Source: Spodoptera frugiperda
Taxonomy: Eukaryota; Arthropoda; Insecta; Lepidoptera; Noctuidae
NCBI RefSeq assembly: GCF_023101765.2
Contig: NC_064226.1
Location: forward strand, 7,122,001 to 7,186,000
DNA: 64,000 nucleotides
Direction: 5' to 3'
Shown: positions 25,727-36,083 of the stretch, piece by piece
Layout of the letters: every line of letters starts with the position of its first letter
How positions within the stretch are numbered: the first letter of the stretch is position 1
Program-made: the position numbers and the translations under genes
The notes under the pieces: model-generated
Told to the model about the DNA's origin: nothing
The model's database searches: none
What the model saw: only the letters and a program-made list of their open reading frames with translations

Positions 25727-25748
25727 TATGTATGTATGTATGTATGTG
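25727..25748. repeat. Short ATGT microsatellite
   Basis: About five tandem ATGT units. Confidence 0.7.
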
Positions 25749-26477
25749 AGATAAGTGTGATGGCGCCATTTGTATCTATTCTCATGACTCATTTGAGACT
25801 TTGTTCAGAAGTCAATTTTTGTTCCCATTTAATATTGATCTTTAATATATTAAAGTAATAAAGAAATATATACTCACTGATGCTTTTTATGGGTTATTGT
25901 GATAAATTTTTCCAATTTTTTATACTTTTCCAAATTTTTGTTATTTTTGTTATTTACACGATTTTCATAGAAATGGTGACAGTAATGTCAAGTGTTATTT
26001 TTTTATTTGGTTTGAATGCAGAAAATTGATCATGTTTGGTTTTTTGCTCTATGATATATTACGATAAATGCCAGTTGTTAATCGATGAGGTATGAGTTCT
26101 GTAGTTATCGAAATAATCTTTGGGTGTCGTTTAAGTAAGGAGCTGTAATGCACATCAAACATATTTCATAACAAGGACGTTTAACATGATCGTTTGTTAC
26201 TGTGCAATAGCATAAATCATATACCTAATCATTATTACTAATGTATTCCAGTTAAGGATTCGAGAGTCATGAGTCAGGAGATTAGTAAAATTAATCGACT
26301 TGGCGAGGGCACTGCCGTGCCCCCAGAACTTTCGATTTTTTTTTAAATATATTAATATCTCCCACTCGTTTCATTTATTGTTCAACCAATTGAATAGGAA
26401 ATAAAACAACAGTTAGGTACAAACATGTTGTATTCTTACACGACAAGGTTCACTTCACACACAGTTTTTTAGCTCCA

Positions 26478-27222
26478 TTACCAAACGGGCATGCATGGTC
26501 CACAGCAGCCGCAGCCGCAGACGGGCACTCCTGGGTAGCTGCATCTTTTGGGAGAACATATTCCAGGCTCCGTGCAGCAGTAGCAAGGGCATGGCTTACA
26601 CCTGTTCGGTCGACAGCAAGGAATCGCCACCGTCTCACAAAGAGGCACTGGCTTCGGCACTGGAGTCATTGGCTAGAAATAAAATGTCATTTTTAAAGTC
26701 TAGTCTAGAAATAATATTAAAAAGTTTGAAAGTAAACATTTTGACAGAATGCCAAGAAACATATTTGAGAAGCAAAATGGGAATTAATTTTGACTAAAAT
26801 CAGATTTCAAGGTTATTTGTGTGGCAGATGAGCAAGGGGCGTAAATAAAAATAGATTCATTAATTTCGGAAGCGTAATGAAGTAATGAGGCAATGAACTG
26901 AAACAGATGGTGTAAGGATGAGGAGACTTGAAACCAGAAATGGAATGGTGAATTAACAAGCTATGTAGAGACGACAATTTTGAAGTACCTTATCACACGG
27001 AGGGCAGGGTGGAAGACAAGGTAGAACTGGACATGGTGGACAGGGAGTGGGACAGGGCCGCACAGGAGCCGGACACGGAGAACATCCTCCACCAGGACAC
27101 ACAGAACACGGCCTTAGATCATTACACGATGCTACACACGGCTTCGTCGAGTATGGGTAACAAGCACCGCAAGGCTGCCCTGTGCACACGCATGGATCAT
27201 AGCTGTAAAATGGAGCACTCAT
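26478..27222 (-). CDS. Cys/Pro-rich small protein, sperm-cluster type (2)
   Basis: Exons 27222-26989 and 26672-26478 join in phase 0 and encode 142 residues. The first half has CPxPCPPCP-type runs (PCPTPCPPCPVLPCLPPCPP); the second has CKPCPCYCC and VCGCGCCGPCMPVW at the C terminus. The composition resembles Drosophila Mst84D/Mst87F sperm proteins, which strengthen the flagellum through disulphides; function here is inferred. The start MSAPFYSYDPCVC is the first in-frame ATG. However, that exon also contains a good acceptor (CCATTTTACAG, ending 27203) that joins in phase to a separate exon at 27598-27535, so the true N terminus may lie further upstream. It is divergent from the next gene, with about 500 bp between. 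Confidence 0.75.
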
Positions 27223-27534
27223 TTCGATTTTACACTTTTTATTTTAATTTTAATATATGAAATTGTAACTTAAAATTTCATTCGTCTGTCATGTCAAAAT
27301 GTGATAGAAATATTTTGTTTCTAGATGTTTTTTTTCTTTGTGGTGGATGTCTTTATGGTTATAGTCCAGAGGAAAGTTTGGAATAAAAAGGTTCAAAAGT
27401 TTAATGTTTAAACTAGTGTTTAAACTTTAAAAGCTAAAAACTAAACCAAAATATTATAAATCAAATACATAATTATTGTGCCAGAACTAATATTCTTTCT
27501 ATATATTTAGATCAATTAAAATCAAAGTACGTAC

Positions 27535-27598
27535 CAATAATCATAGTCTGGCTGGTATATTAATTTGTAGTTTTTGGTTTGGTCAATAACTCTTGACA
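27535..27598 (-). CDS. Candidate 5' exon of Cys/Pro-rich gene (2)
   Basis: A 64-nt open segment sits between a strong acceptor (TTTTTTTTTCAG) and a good donor (TTG|GTACGT). It reads SRVIDQTKNYKLIYQPDYDY and ends with TG, which pairs with the C at 27202 to continue CYDPCVCTG in the frame of the Cys/Pro-rich protein. The exon begins with TG TCA, so a preceding A would make a split ATG. I could not find a good partner donor. Confidence 0.35.
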
Positions 27599-27723
27599 CT
27601 GAAAAAAAAAACACTTTGAAGTTTAAAATTATAGTTTGAAGAAAAGTGCTAAAAATAAACTAAAATCAAAAAATTACAAAAAACGTAAATTTTAAGTAAT
27701 ACATTTTATAAAAACTTAAAAAA

Positions 27724-28584
27724 ATGTGCGCGTGCAGCTTTTGCCCGACATGTCCGGCAATTTTGCCATGTGGTACGGGACCGTGCAGGTACTCGTGTCC
27801 TCCACCGTGTCCATGCTGTCAGCCATGCTGTCCACCACCAGTGCCATGTACTCCGTGTCCGCCATGCAAGTGCTGCCCAGTCTTCCGACAGTGTCCAGCG
27901 CCTGTGATCCCTGACTGTGTGCCACCTATTGTGCCAATATTACCGCCCTGTAGACCTAGGAGATGTCCACCGCCTGAGCCGTGCCCACCTCCTCCGCCTC
28001 CACCTGTTTGCTGTCCACCTGTTTTGCCTTGCGCTCCTCCGCCACCACCTTGTGACCCACCTCCGGTATGTTTAATTGGACTATTGGCTACTAAAGTTTA
28101 TTTTAAGTTTACAGTGAAAGATCTAACATGTTTTTGTTTACATGCAGGTTTGCCCGTGTCCCGAACCAACACCGTGCTATCAGCCAGTGCTGCCGTGCTG
28201 TAACCCACAGTGTCCTCCTCCTATAATACCTAAACAGCGTCCTATTTGTCCTCGAGCTCCGCCTTGTCCTTACCCATGTCTTCCAGTGTGTCGAAGCTGT
28301 TGTCCGCATTGTGAACTTGACCCGGTGACACGTCGCCGACCATTGATAGTTCATGACAGTGTGTTCCACACTAGAAAGACTGGATTGCCTGCCGAGTGCT
28401 TTACAAGGACTTCGCCTAATATACGATATAAAGTGGAAAACTATGTGAGACAGGTATGTGCTTTATATTCTTATGTTATTGTGCATTTTTTTAAATTATT
28501 CTTTAAAACTTATGCTGTGTCTGTTTTTTTTTTCAGGGTCCTTACTCGGGTTGTTGGCATCCAGTACCGGTTCCCTTGCGCTAA
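27724..28584 (+). CDS. Cys/Pro-rich protein with RRPLIVHDS module (3)
   Basis: Three plus-strand exons (27724-28065, 28148-28453, 28537-28584) join in phase 0 to give 231 residues. Residues 1 to about 160 are dominated by Cys and Pro, with runs such as CPCCQPCCPPPVPCTPCPPC and long Pro tracts. A non-repetitive C-terminal module follows: RRRPLIVHDSVFHTRKTG, then NIRYKVENYVRQ at the junction. The last exon is only 16 codons (GPYSGCWHPVPVPLR and stop). The same module and a last exon of identical length occur in the minus-strand gene at 31531-32833, so the two are paralogues with an expanded or lost Cys/Pro region. Likely a structural protein of the sperm-type cluster; no enzyme signature. Confidence 0.8.
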
Positions 28585-29136
28585 AGAATATTTTGCTCAT
28601 ATTCAATGTGCCTTGTGATGTGTACCCTGTATCATGTTGAATCGAATCTTAATATTGAAGTGATGTTGGTGATAGTTACGAAATAAAAATTATTATTTTA
28701 AGATTTTTGTTTGAAATAATTTAAAAAATATATACTAATTTATGCCCTTTTAGAAATGTAAGATGCCTAATATTATTTTGTTCGATGAATTTTCAAATCT
28801 ATGCTACAACTGTATTCTATACCTGAGAATGAAAAAAATATATGTAAGCTATTTGTATTTTAGAAAGTCTAAAATAATTGTATTTGAAATATCACATAAT
28901 AGGACAAGCAGTATTATTTTTCCTATTAGTCAAATTTCTTTCCAAATTCGTTTGTATTTCGTTATAGTTACCTACATGCTCGTTTATGTAACTCAATGAT
29001 CTAGAATTCACATTTTCAACAAGACTTACCAACATGGTACAGGGAAAATAAAACTCCGTATGACTAGTAGCTTAATTGAATTTATTTTGTTCACATCACT
29101 ATTATCACTAAAAACTTCAGGTTTCTTCACTTACAG

Positions 29137-29304
29137 TTACATAATCTGCGTGTTGCAGCTGTATATGTTTATACAAGGATTTACTGCGTAGCATCTTGGG
29201 GTTGGACATTTTGTTTTTGTTTCGCACATCATGGGCATACAGGGCCCGCAGATGTTCTGAGCGGGGCAAGAAGCCAGAGGTGCGCTGCAATGTACGTGCC
29301 CCAT
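29137..29304 (-). CDS. Cys-rich 55-residue protein (4)
   Basis: A short single-exon frame reads MGHVHCSAPLASCPAQNICG and onward, ending CINIYSCNTQIM. It has ten Cys in 55 residues, several Met, and PCMPMMC and CPTPRC motifs. A competing longer frame on the same strand lacks cysteine bias. Small size, Cys/Pro content and its place between genes 3 and 5 support a real member of the cluster, though I recognise no orthologue and cannot exclude further exons. Confidence 0.5.
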   Translation of the reverse strand: MGHVHCSAPLASCPAQNICGPCMPMMCETKTKCPTPRCYAVNPCINIYSCNTQIM

Positions 29305-29727
29305 TTTTTTCTGTTTTTTTAGTTATTTTCACTTGAAAATTTTGCTCAGGATGAGTTTGGTAGACCGAATGAAAGCCGCAACTGGTGTGCGCTCACATTT
29401 ATAACCATCGTAGAGCCTACTAGATTTAGGAGTGAATTATAGATTTTTCAGAAAAATCTAGTTGGTTAAATATTGATACAATGTCGTACCACAAAAAACT
29501 ACTCAATGAATCATCAATGAATTACACTGGCGTGCAGATTTGTCGATTTATAATAGAGAGAATAAAATAAGCTCTATTGGTTGGTTCTGGTATGAAAGGT
29601 ACTACTAGTACCTTTTACATTGAATCATCATTCAATGCTATTTGTATCTATTTATTTCTTATGGATCCGTAAAAATCTCCTGTGGTATTGAAGAAATAAG
29701 AAAAAAATATTCTATTTTTTAAATTTT

Positions 29728-29916
29728 ATCCCACACTAGGCTTTTCTGCTGTGACGTGGTTCTGTTTACAAACATACTGGTTCACATACACACGACACTC
29801 AGACCCGAAACAACAATTTACGGATCACAAAAATGTTTTTCCATACGGGAATCGAATCCGTAGCACGTTGCACGGCAGCCGCCGGTTACCCATCGTACCA
29901 ACCGTGCAGTCATGTA
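29728..29916 (-). mobile_element. tRNA-derived SINE, minus orientation
   Basis: Same family as 12.07 and 63.6 kb. On minus it shows the tRNA-like head with a B box (GGATTCGATTCCCG), then the shared body. The plus-strand reading frame that crosses it is incidental. Confidence 0.65.
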
Positions 29917-30369
29917 AATAAATACCGTGATAATATTCTATCTAGTTTGACTGCCAAGCAAGGAGTCTCGGGTGAAATCTCAGGTCAACTAAATATCTAT
30001 TTACATGTACTAAATGTGAATGTGAATTGGGGGACCAAAGTAGGTACTCTTATAAAATTGAGGAATGTACCACGCCACATCATAAAGAGATGTAAGTTGT
30101 TTATGTTTGATATGGATCAATAGTAAGAAAATGTTTTAATAAAGTTCGACTTTCAAACCTATTGCACAACCTGATGCAAAACGAGGGTGCCATGGAAAAC
30201 AATGTGACAAGACTGACATGTCAAAGCAAAGACAAAAATTAAAACCACACATAAATATAACAATTTTTATTCACACTTTTACGTAATACAACCACTTTAT
30301 GGTACGTGACGGTACAGAACTTTCACCGGACGAAAAGACTTGAAGTCAAATCCTGACTCAGTCAGCATT

Positions 30370-30449
30370 TAACGATGACCAATTTGAATGACTGCTTTGT
30401 CGAATGCTGCGATCGGTCTTGGCGGCTGGCCCAGCGCTAGTACAGCATC
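30370..30449 (-). CDS. Possible alternative last exon near gene (5)
   Basis: After the acceptor TATGTTTACAG a segment is open in two frames. In phase 2 it would join the donor of exon 1 at 31177 and read CCTSAGPAAKTDRSIRQSSH and onward, to a stop near 30372. A reversed AATAAA lies about 100 bp downstream (about 30265). This could be an alternative terminal exon or a separate decayed gene. Confidence 0.25.
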
Positions 30450-30538
30450 TGTAAACATAAAATTCGTCAGTTTGTTTGACCAAGAGACTTGCTCTTGGTA
30501 AATGGAGAAATGTCAAGGTTTTCTTTTCAAGAACGTTT

Positions 30539-30674
30539 AGCCTCCTTATGCGCTAACGGGCCAACCGCGAGGGTGGACGCAAAGATGGCCGCTCTTCTAA
30601 TTTACGAATGCAACCGCTATGGCAACTGCGTTATGCGATATGCCAATGGTCAACCGATGGTGCGTAAGGAGGCT
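30539..30674. mobile_element. Short GC-rich element with inverted ends
   Basis: The ends AGCCTCCTTATGCGC and GTGCGTAAGGAGGCT are inverted copies with two mismatches, enclosing about 136 bp that is much more GC-rich than its surroundings. It is open on plus, but I read it as a MITE-like insertion. Confidence 0.4.
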
Positions 30675-30803
30675 TCCATTCCAGTTATTTTCAGTTCAAA
30701 TATTTTGTAGTGATTTTCTTTTTTTGTTCGGCCTAAGTGAAGCTATTGATATGAAAGTTAGGTGACTTAGTAAGTGATCGCGAGTGCGGTGGTGCGGCAC
30801 TGG

Positions 30804-31232
30804 TCACTGGATATGTGCTACTTGACTGTATACTGTGACGAGGGATCCACCGCCGCAGCAGGGTTTGCACGGATGACAACACGGCGCTGGTCGACAGCCG
30901 CCACAGCCCCTGGAAAATATAACAGAATTTGACTTTATACAAATATTAAAATTGGCACCTACATCATTGAGTCATTGTTGTCTTTTTTTCTGTGGGGACA
31001 AAAGTTGAGGCATTGAAATGTATCAGTGGATCAGTCGTTAATATTCCGATCTTCCAAACGCCTCTCTAGGGTCAGTTGGTCGTTTTAGGGGTAGGTCTCG
31101 AGATCTAAGAAGTATAAGAAAGCCAATCCCAGTTTCGATGCACATTGTAAAAAGTCTGGTAGAATTAAAAACTCACTGAATTGCAGACATTACTGATTGC
31201 AATCTGTTAATAACACCCATTCGATCACACAT
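30804..31232 (-). CDS. Cys/Gly small protein, CGP type (5)
   Basis: Two exons, 31232-31177 and 30909-30804, join across CA|G to give 53 residues. Exon 1 encodes MCDRMGVINRLQSVMSAIQ; exon 2 starts GCGGCRPAPCCHPCKPCCGG and ends SLVTVYSQVAHIQ. The Gly-Cys-Cys-Pro core and the tail pattern (VTVY) align with ITIHT and ITIYT in the two Cys-Gly genes at 34 and 38.4 kb, so I treat it as a diverged member. Mst(3)CGP proteins of Drosophila are the nearest concept. No signal peptide is present. Confidence 0.65.
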
Positions 31233-31530
31233 TTTTGTGAATTTATAATTTAATATATTTCACGCTGTAAAATTTTGATAAGCCAAATGGATTGATAATT
31301 ATAATGACTGATTGTCAACGTGACACTACGTAGCATTTAAAAAAGTGACAGTTCCTTTTTCAAAAAAATTTTTTTTGTGTACTTTATTTTGTGCCTGATA
31401 TTTTTTTAGCAAGAAGTTTCAATACCTGTGTGACTGTCTCATCAAGTTCGAAAATGTATTGTATGTAAATTATTGCGGTTGGGATTGAGAACAATATTAA
31501 TTGAAATCTTTGCTATATTTACCAATTTAT

Positions 31531-32833
31531 TTAACAAGTGTTGTACGAAGGAGCGCATGTAGGGTAATGTGATTTCACCTGAAAATAAAAACACATTATA
31601 ATTCTTTCACGAAGTGATGGTTGATTTTACCACTTCTGTACCTATAACCCTGAAAGGCGTTGAAAGAAGTTGTAGGCCGTAACACAAAGCAGATACTGAT
31701 TAAAAAAATCTGAACTGTGGTTCCTTACACATTAGCTGTTTTATATTACCTATCTAAAAACATCCGGCTAGATGTGTCAGTACAGTACCTACATTGTTTA
31801 CTAAGCGCGGCTGCAAATTAGTAACGCCTGAACAAATACCACAAATATAATTAAAAACGACTGCCTCGTTGGCCGAGTGGTTGCAAGTACAACGGCCGGG
31901 CAAGGGGGTCTCGGGTTCGATTCCCGGGTCGGCCGAAGTATTTCTGGGCTTTTTTCGGTTCTTCGAAAATTTATCACCTTTTTTATGTTAAATGGGCCGA
32001 CGTTTGGCCGCTATCTCGCCTGATGGTAAGTGATGATGCGGCCTACGGTGGAGCACGTCTGCCCATAAGCAACCTATTCACTCGGGCTTTGAAGACACCC
32101 AGGTTATACCCATCATCACAACCTATTACATGGAACTTACTATATAAATTATTAAAAGTGGATGTGCAGTGGCAATCCGTGGCATAATTTGCACCTTTGG
32201 GGATAAAAGGCGTGACGGTATAATAATTTAAAAAATATGCATACCGGCCGTTCGTAATTGATGAGTTGGTACCGAACTTTCTTATCCTGGTTGTTGAGCA
32301 CCATACCGGGCCAGCTGGTAGGTCTGTAGTCAAACGTGCTGTCATGCACGATCAGCGGCCGGCGGACCGTCCAATTGTCCATCCCACAAGGAAGACATGA
32401 CGGGCCCTGAGATCAAATTATTTAGGACGTAGATGAAGAAAGTGAAAGCTACTTCTTTAAATTTTAAACAGCAGAGACTAAAGTTAGATGGCTTAGGAAA
32501 CCAGTAATTTGGTAATAAATCGGCTTCTTGGAAAGAAAAATAGCCGATTTACTAAAAAAGCATATTATTTCTGTTGTACTGTATGTCACACCCTGTGAGT
32601 GAAATTACCGGAGACAAAGTCCTTCCATCTCCGATATTGGTCTGAATTGGTGTCTGGTGTTGCGGGTGTCCTAGGGCGGCGACTGCTTACCATCCATCTG
32701 TTCGTTTGCCCATAAAAATAAGGAACAATACTTAAAAATATACATTTATTATTAAACTTACTCTGATGGGGATGCAGGGGATGTACGTTGGGGGTTCCTT
32801 GTAATCCGGCAAACATTGGATTGGGCTGCACAT
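31531..32833 (-). CDS. RRPLIVHDS-module protein (6)
   Basis: Exons 32833-32762, 32406-32245 and 31578-31531 join in phase 0 to give 93 residues. Exon 1 reads MCSPIQCLPDYKEPPTYIPC. Exon 2 carries GPSCLPCGMDNW, then VRRPLIVHDSTFDYR and KKVRYQLINYERP. The last exon is 16 codons (VKSHYPTCAPSYNTC). Organisation and module match the larger gene at 27724-28584, including the last-exon length, but the Cys/Pro expansion is missing. The first intron contains a dispersed repeat (about 32615-32710) and the second a SINE. The N terminus MCSP is shared with gene 9 at 40.2 kb. Function unknown; likely the same tissue and structure as its paralogue. Confidence 0.75.
31860..32130 (+). mobile_element. tRNA-derived SINE
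   Basis: A tRNA-like head with A box (GTTGGCCGAGTGGTTGCAAG) and B box (GGTTCGATTCCCGG) continues into a non-tRNA body (TCGCCTGATGGTAAGTGATG and beyond). The head lacks a foldable acceptor-stem closure, so it is not a functional tRNA gene. It lies in the intron of gene 6. Confidence 0.6.
32615..32712. repeat. Dispersed lepidopteran repeat in intron of gene (6)
   Basis: GTGTTGCGGGTGTCC, then GGCGGCGACTGCTTACCATC and TCGTTTGCC, is a wording also seen in part at 59.17-59.30 kb. Reading frames through it are spurious. Confidence 0.5.
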
Positions 32834-32984
32834 TGTTTTAATTGTATTTAATTTAAATACTTTTATAAAAAAATATTTTTCGTCTTTTCCCTATTTTCTC
32901 GTCAAAATGATTGATTTATTTTATAATTTTTATTTTATGACATTTGTTGTCAATTTTAGTTTTTTTTTTCATGCAGTTATTCCA

Positions 32985-33330
32985 GCCAGGTACATATCGA
33001 GTATGAGTAGTTATTAAGCCAAGAACACAGCCAGGTACATATCGAGTATCGAGTATGGTCGCTCTTTACATTAAGCCAAGAACACACTTGCCTAGTAAAC
33101 TGAGCAGGAGCATTTAAGCTTATAGTATGAATAATGAAAAGCATGCAGAAGTAACGGATCCTACAGTTGCAAGTCTATAATTTATCGTATACATATCATT
33201 AAAGTATATCACATACCTAATTATAATAATTTTAGTTAACAATATATAAGCATCAACGTTTAAAAATTAAATCACATATATAAAAGTATATCACATACCT
33301 AATTATAATAATTTTAGTTAACAATAAATG
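32985..33330. repeat. Two local direct duplications
   Basis: CCAGGTACATATCGAGTAT with the neighbouring AAGCCAAGAACACA block occurs twice at 32985-33086. AAGTATATCACATACCTAAT and its continuation recur about 86 bp apart at 33201-33243 and 33287-33327. Small tandem duplications, non-coding. Confidence 0.6.
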
Positions 33331-33809
33331 ACATCTTCTGAAATAACGTCTAAAAATGTAATGGCTACTAATAGACTTGTTTGTATACTATCCAAAACTC
33401 GGTCTATTTTCTAAAAGTCCATAATGACCGTTCTGTGCAAACGCAGCTTTATCTACGATTTTTATATAAACCTTTTTACCTCCCCTATTACAGACTGGCC
33501 GAATACAAATTTCAAATAAATGTCAAATATTGTGGAATAGAAGTCAATAACGTAAAAAGATGTCAAATCAGGTCAGTTTTTATAAATCTATCGTGTAGTT
33601 AACAGTAAACTTAAAAATTAAGAAAAAAAAGTAGAAAATACGCATAAAGTCCTAAAAACAGTATCTTCTAAGAAAAATATTTTACAAATATTTTAAACAG
33701 ACAATCTTTTGGACTACACAATATTATTATCAATTGATAAAACATCATCACCGACGGTGAAACCTTACCCATTTCCTTTTGCAATAGATAATTTGAACTA
33801 CTGACGAAA

Positions 33810-34162
33810 ATGTAAGTATTCCATACTTATTACGATTTGTAGGTAGATACAGGTTACTAAGCTCTACAAGAAAGTAGGCTATCAACGGCGATATGTCGCC
33901 AAGAAGACTGTCCACAGGACAGTCAACTGCTCGTGAGTTGCTTAGTAATATAAAAACAATACCATTTGAATACAGGTGTGGTGGTTGCGGTGGATGCGGT
34001 GGCTGCGGCCCTTGCGGCGGGTGCTGCGGCGGCTGCGGGCCGTGCTGCGGCGGCTGCTGCGGCGGCTGCTGCGGGCCGTGCTGCGGCGGCTGCTGCGGTG
34101 GATGCTGCGGCTGCGGCTGTCCAAAGATCACGATCCACACCCGTTGTACGAAGATCTGTTAA
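33810..34162 (+). CDS. Cys-Gly-Pro repeat protein with split start codon (7)
   Basis: Best model: exon 1 ends in AAAAT (33811) before GTAAGT, and exon 2 starts with G at 33976 after GAATACAG. The initiator is thus AT|G and the product 62 residues. Of these, 24 are Cys, arranged as CGGCGGC, CGPC and CCGGCCGG units; the tail is PKITIHTRCTKIC. This is the composition of Drosophila Mst(3)CGP sperm proteins, cross-linked parts of the sperm tail. An unspliced alternative starting at 33893 (MSPRRLSTGQSTA, 89 residues) reads through into the same Cys frame. I prefer the spliced form because gene 8 supports it independently. It is an inverted paralogue of gene 8 and points toward the minisatellite at 34.66 kb. 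Confidence 0.75.
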
Positions 34163-34439
34163 TTGTGAGGGACTGTGAGCAAACGAGCAACTACGTCAAC
34201 ACTACGATACGACGTCAAGTCGTAGTGTTGGCCGAGTACCGTACTGCGTCTTACTCGTGCCGTCTACACATTTGTGCTGTCAACTCAGTGATGTTCAAAT
34301 ATAATTTGGTTAATTTACAAGTTATTTTATTTTAGAGTAGTAGCTTATAGCTTAATAGCGTAGTAACACGAGATATGAGACGAAGTTGATAGAATTGTCT
34401 CGAAATATAGTTCTCTAGTCTCGTATTGCCTATGTGTTA

Positions 34440-34552
34440 GTGTGTTTTTCCACCAGAGATGTGCTATGCTAAGTTACTGTGAATATGTTTGGCTTCCACC
34501 AATCATATTTAATGGTACACATAGCTTAGCACTGTTGGAAACGAGCACCTAG
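34440..34552. mobile_element. Degenerate Harbinger-type MITE
   Basis: The ends TTTTTCCACCAGAGATGTGC and AGCACTGTTGGAAACGAGCA resemble, inverted, the ends of the better copy at 56277-56563. Shortened and diverged. Confidence 0.35.
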
Positions 34553-34659
34553 CTGCTCTGACGGACAGACTAACAGACTATTATTATTTTATTTTTCTTT
34601 GTTGACTTGTTCGTAATAACTATGTAACATTTATTATAAGCTACCTATACAACTTGTTA

Positions 34660-34978
34660 TAGGATAGGTGCCTCTGGCCTCTGGAGGATAGCGTTTATCA
34701 GCTATAGGGTAGGTGCCTCTGGCCTCGGGAGGGAGGATAGCGTTTATCAGCTATAGGATAGGTGTTTCTGGCCTCTGAAGGGTAGCGTTTATCAGCTATA
34801 GGATAGGTGCCTCTGGCCTCGGGAGGATAGCGTTTATCAGCTATAGGATAGGTGCCTCTGGCCTCGGGAGGATAGCGTTTATCAGCTATAGGATAGGTGC
34901 CTCTGGCCTCGGGAGGATAGCGTTTATCAGCTATAGGATAGGTGCCTCTGGCCTCTTGAGGGCAGCGCTTAGGGCCTA
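34660..34978 (-). repeat. Minisatellite array A (about 45-bp units)
   Basis: About seven tandem copies of a 40-46-bp unit whose minus strand reads GCTGATAAACGCTATCCTCC and GAGGCCAGAGGCACC. It is the inverted counterpart of the array at 36318-38151. On minus some units stay in one frame (TYPIADKRYPPEA), but the frame starts inside transposon sequence. Confidence 0.85.
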
Positions 34979-35149
34979 TGCACACTATGTTTATTAAACG
35001 CGTCGTTGTCGACGCGCGTTTTGGAAACGCACGTCGCCGGCGCGATTTTCTCCTGCTGAGCAGTATGTTGTCGTTTGTATCGATACAAACGCGCGTTTGC
35101 ATCGCGTGGCTCCCGTCTGTATCGTTTAGGTGCTCCCACACAGCAGTTA

Positions 35150-35721
35150 AGGCGGGTCCAGACATGTATCATTTTCCCGATCCGATCACCGTATCCGATC
35201 ACCGTATCCGTATCTGCGTTTGTATCAAGCCCCGTATCAAGTTTTGGACGCCTCCGATTTGCTCCGTATCCGTATCTTCACAATAGTCATGATCGCGTAT
35301 CAAATTGCTTAGTTCAGTTTCTGCTCTCGATCAAACATGTCGTCGCAGTTGGTTGAAGTGTACGAGAATTTAGCAATTTCATGTGCCTGTTTTATTGTCA
35401 TTCACAATATTCTAACTTCAAAACCAAAACAGAGACGATGGTGGCAAACGGAATTATTTAGAAACAGATACAGACTTGGAGGAAGAGCTTTGATGAGAGA
35501 CCTAATGACGCGTCCAGACTGACCCACGTCCGTATCTGTATCACCTTTGATGATCGGACAAAAACCGACATGACATGGGACGGGCCGTATCATAACAGCG
35601 TATCGAGATCGCGTATCATGATACGCGTATCATTCCCCGTCCACATATGCGATCATGATACGCGTCGACGATACGGACACGGTGATCGGATCGGGCAAAT
35701 GATACATGTCTGGACCCGCCT
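35150..35721 (+). mobile_element. Non-autonomous PIF/Harbinger element
   Basis: Long imperfect terminal inverted repeats begin AGGCGGGTCCAGACATGTAT and end in the inverse, flanked by a 3-bp TTA target duplication (35147-35149 and 35722-35724), the hallmark of PIF/Harbinger. Inside, 35337-35522 encodes MSSQLVEVYENLAIS, then KQRRWWQTELFRNRY and ALMRDLM. I recognise this as the N-terminal lead-in of lepidopteran HARBI1-like nucleases; the catalytic part is absent. An internally deleted derivative. Confidence 0.7.
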
Positions 35722-35940
35722 TTATATAACGTTAGAGACTGATTTAACATTTGTGTTTAAACAAATTATAACAGTAATTGTAGAGTATGTTACACGCTAT
35801 TGCAAATGTTATATTGTTACACATTGTTGTATAACCGCTGTGTGGGAGCACCTTTACAAACGCGCGTCGTCGTTTGTTTAAACACAAATGTTATTGGTAA
35901 GGTGCTCGGCCACACAGCAGTTATATATGAAAATGTGGGT

Positions 35941-36083
35941 GAACTGAGGGACCACACTGGGAATTCGCGAAATTAATGTTCTAGGATTTAGTAGTAGACT
36001 TAAAACAATTGTAGAACGAATCTGGGAATTTGTAAACAAATATATTAAAAACTACGACCCATAAAGTGTGGTCCCTCAGTTCT
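35941..36083. mobile_element. MITE of about 143 bp
   Basis: GAACTGAGGGACCACACT at the left is repeated inverted at the right (AGTGTGGTCCCTCAGTTC). The interior is AT-rich and non-coding. Confidence 0.65.

Noticed and set aside
31862..31935. tRNA gene
   Set aside because: A and B boxes are present, but the flanks do not close an acceptor stem and a SINE body follows.
32586..32831. 81-codon minus frame at the start of gene 6
   Set aside because: It runs through an intron containing a dispersed repeat. The in-phase junction 32762 to 32406 gives a better protein with MCSPIQC.
33893..34162. Unspliced 89-codon start for gene 7 (MSPRRLSTG...)
   Set aside because: Possible, but the spliced AT|G model is independently supported by gene 8, which lacks any matching upstream ATG. 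Kept only as an alternative.
34698..35165. 155-codon minus frame with repeated PIADKRYPPEA
   Set aside because: Its start lies in the Harbinger inverted repeat and its first half runs through transposon sequence. The repeat frame changes between units elsewhere.
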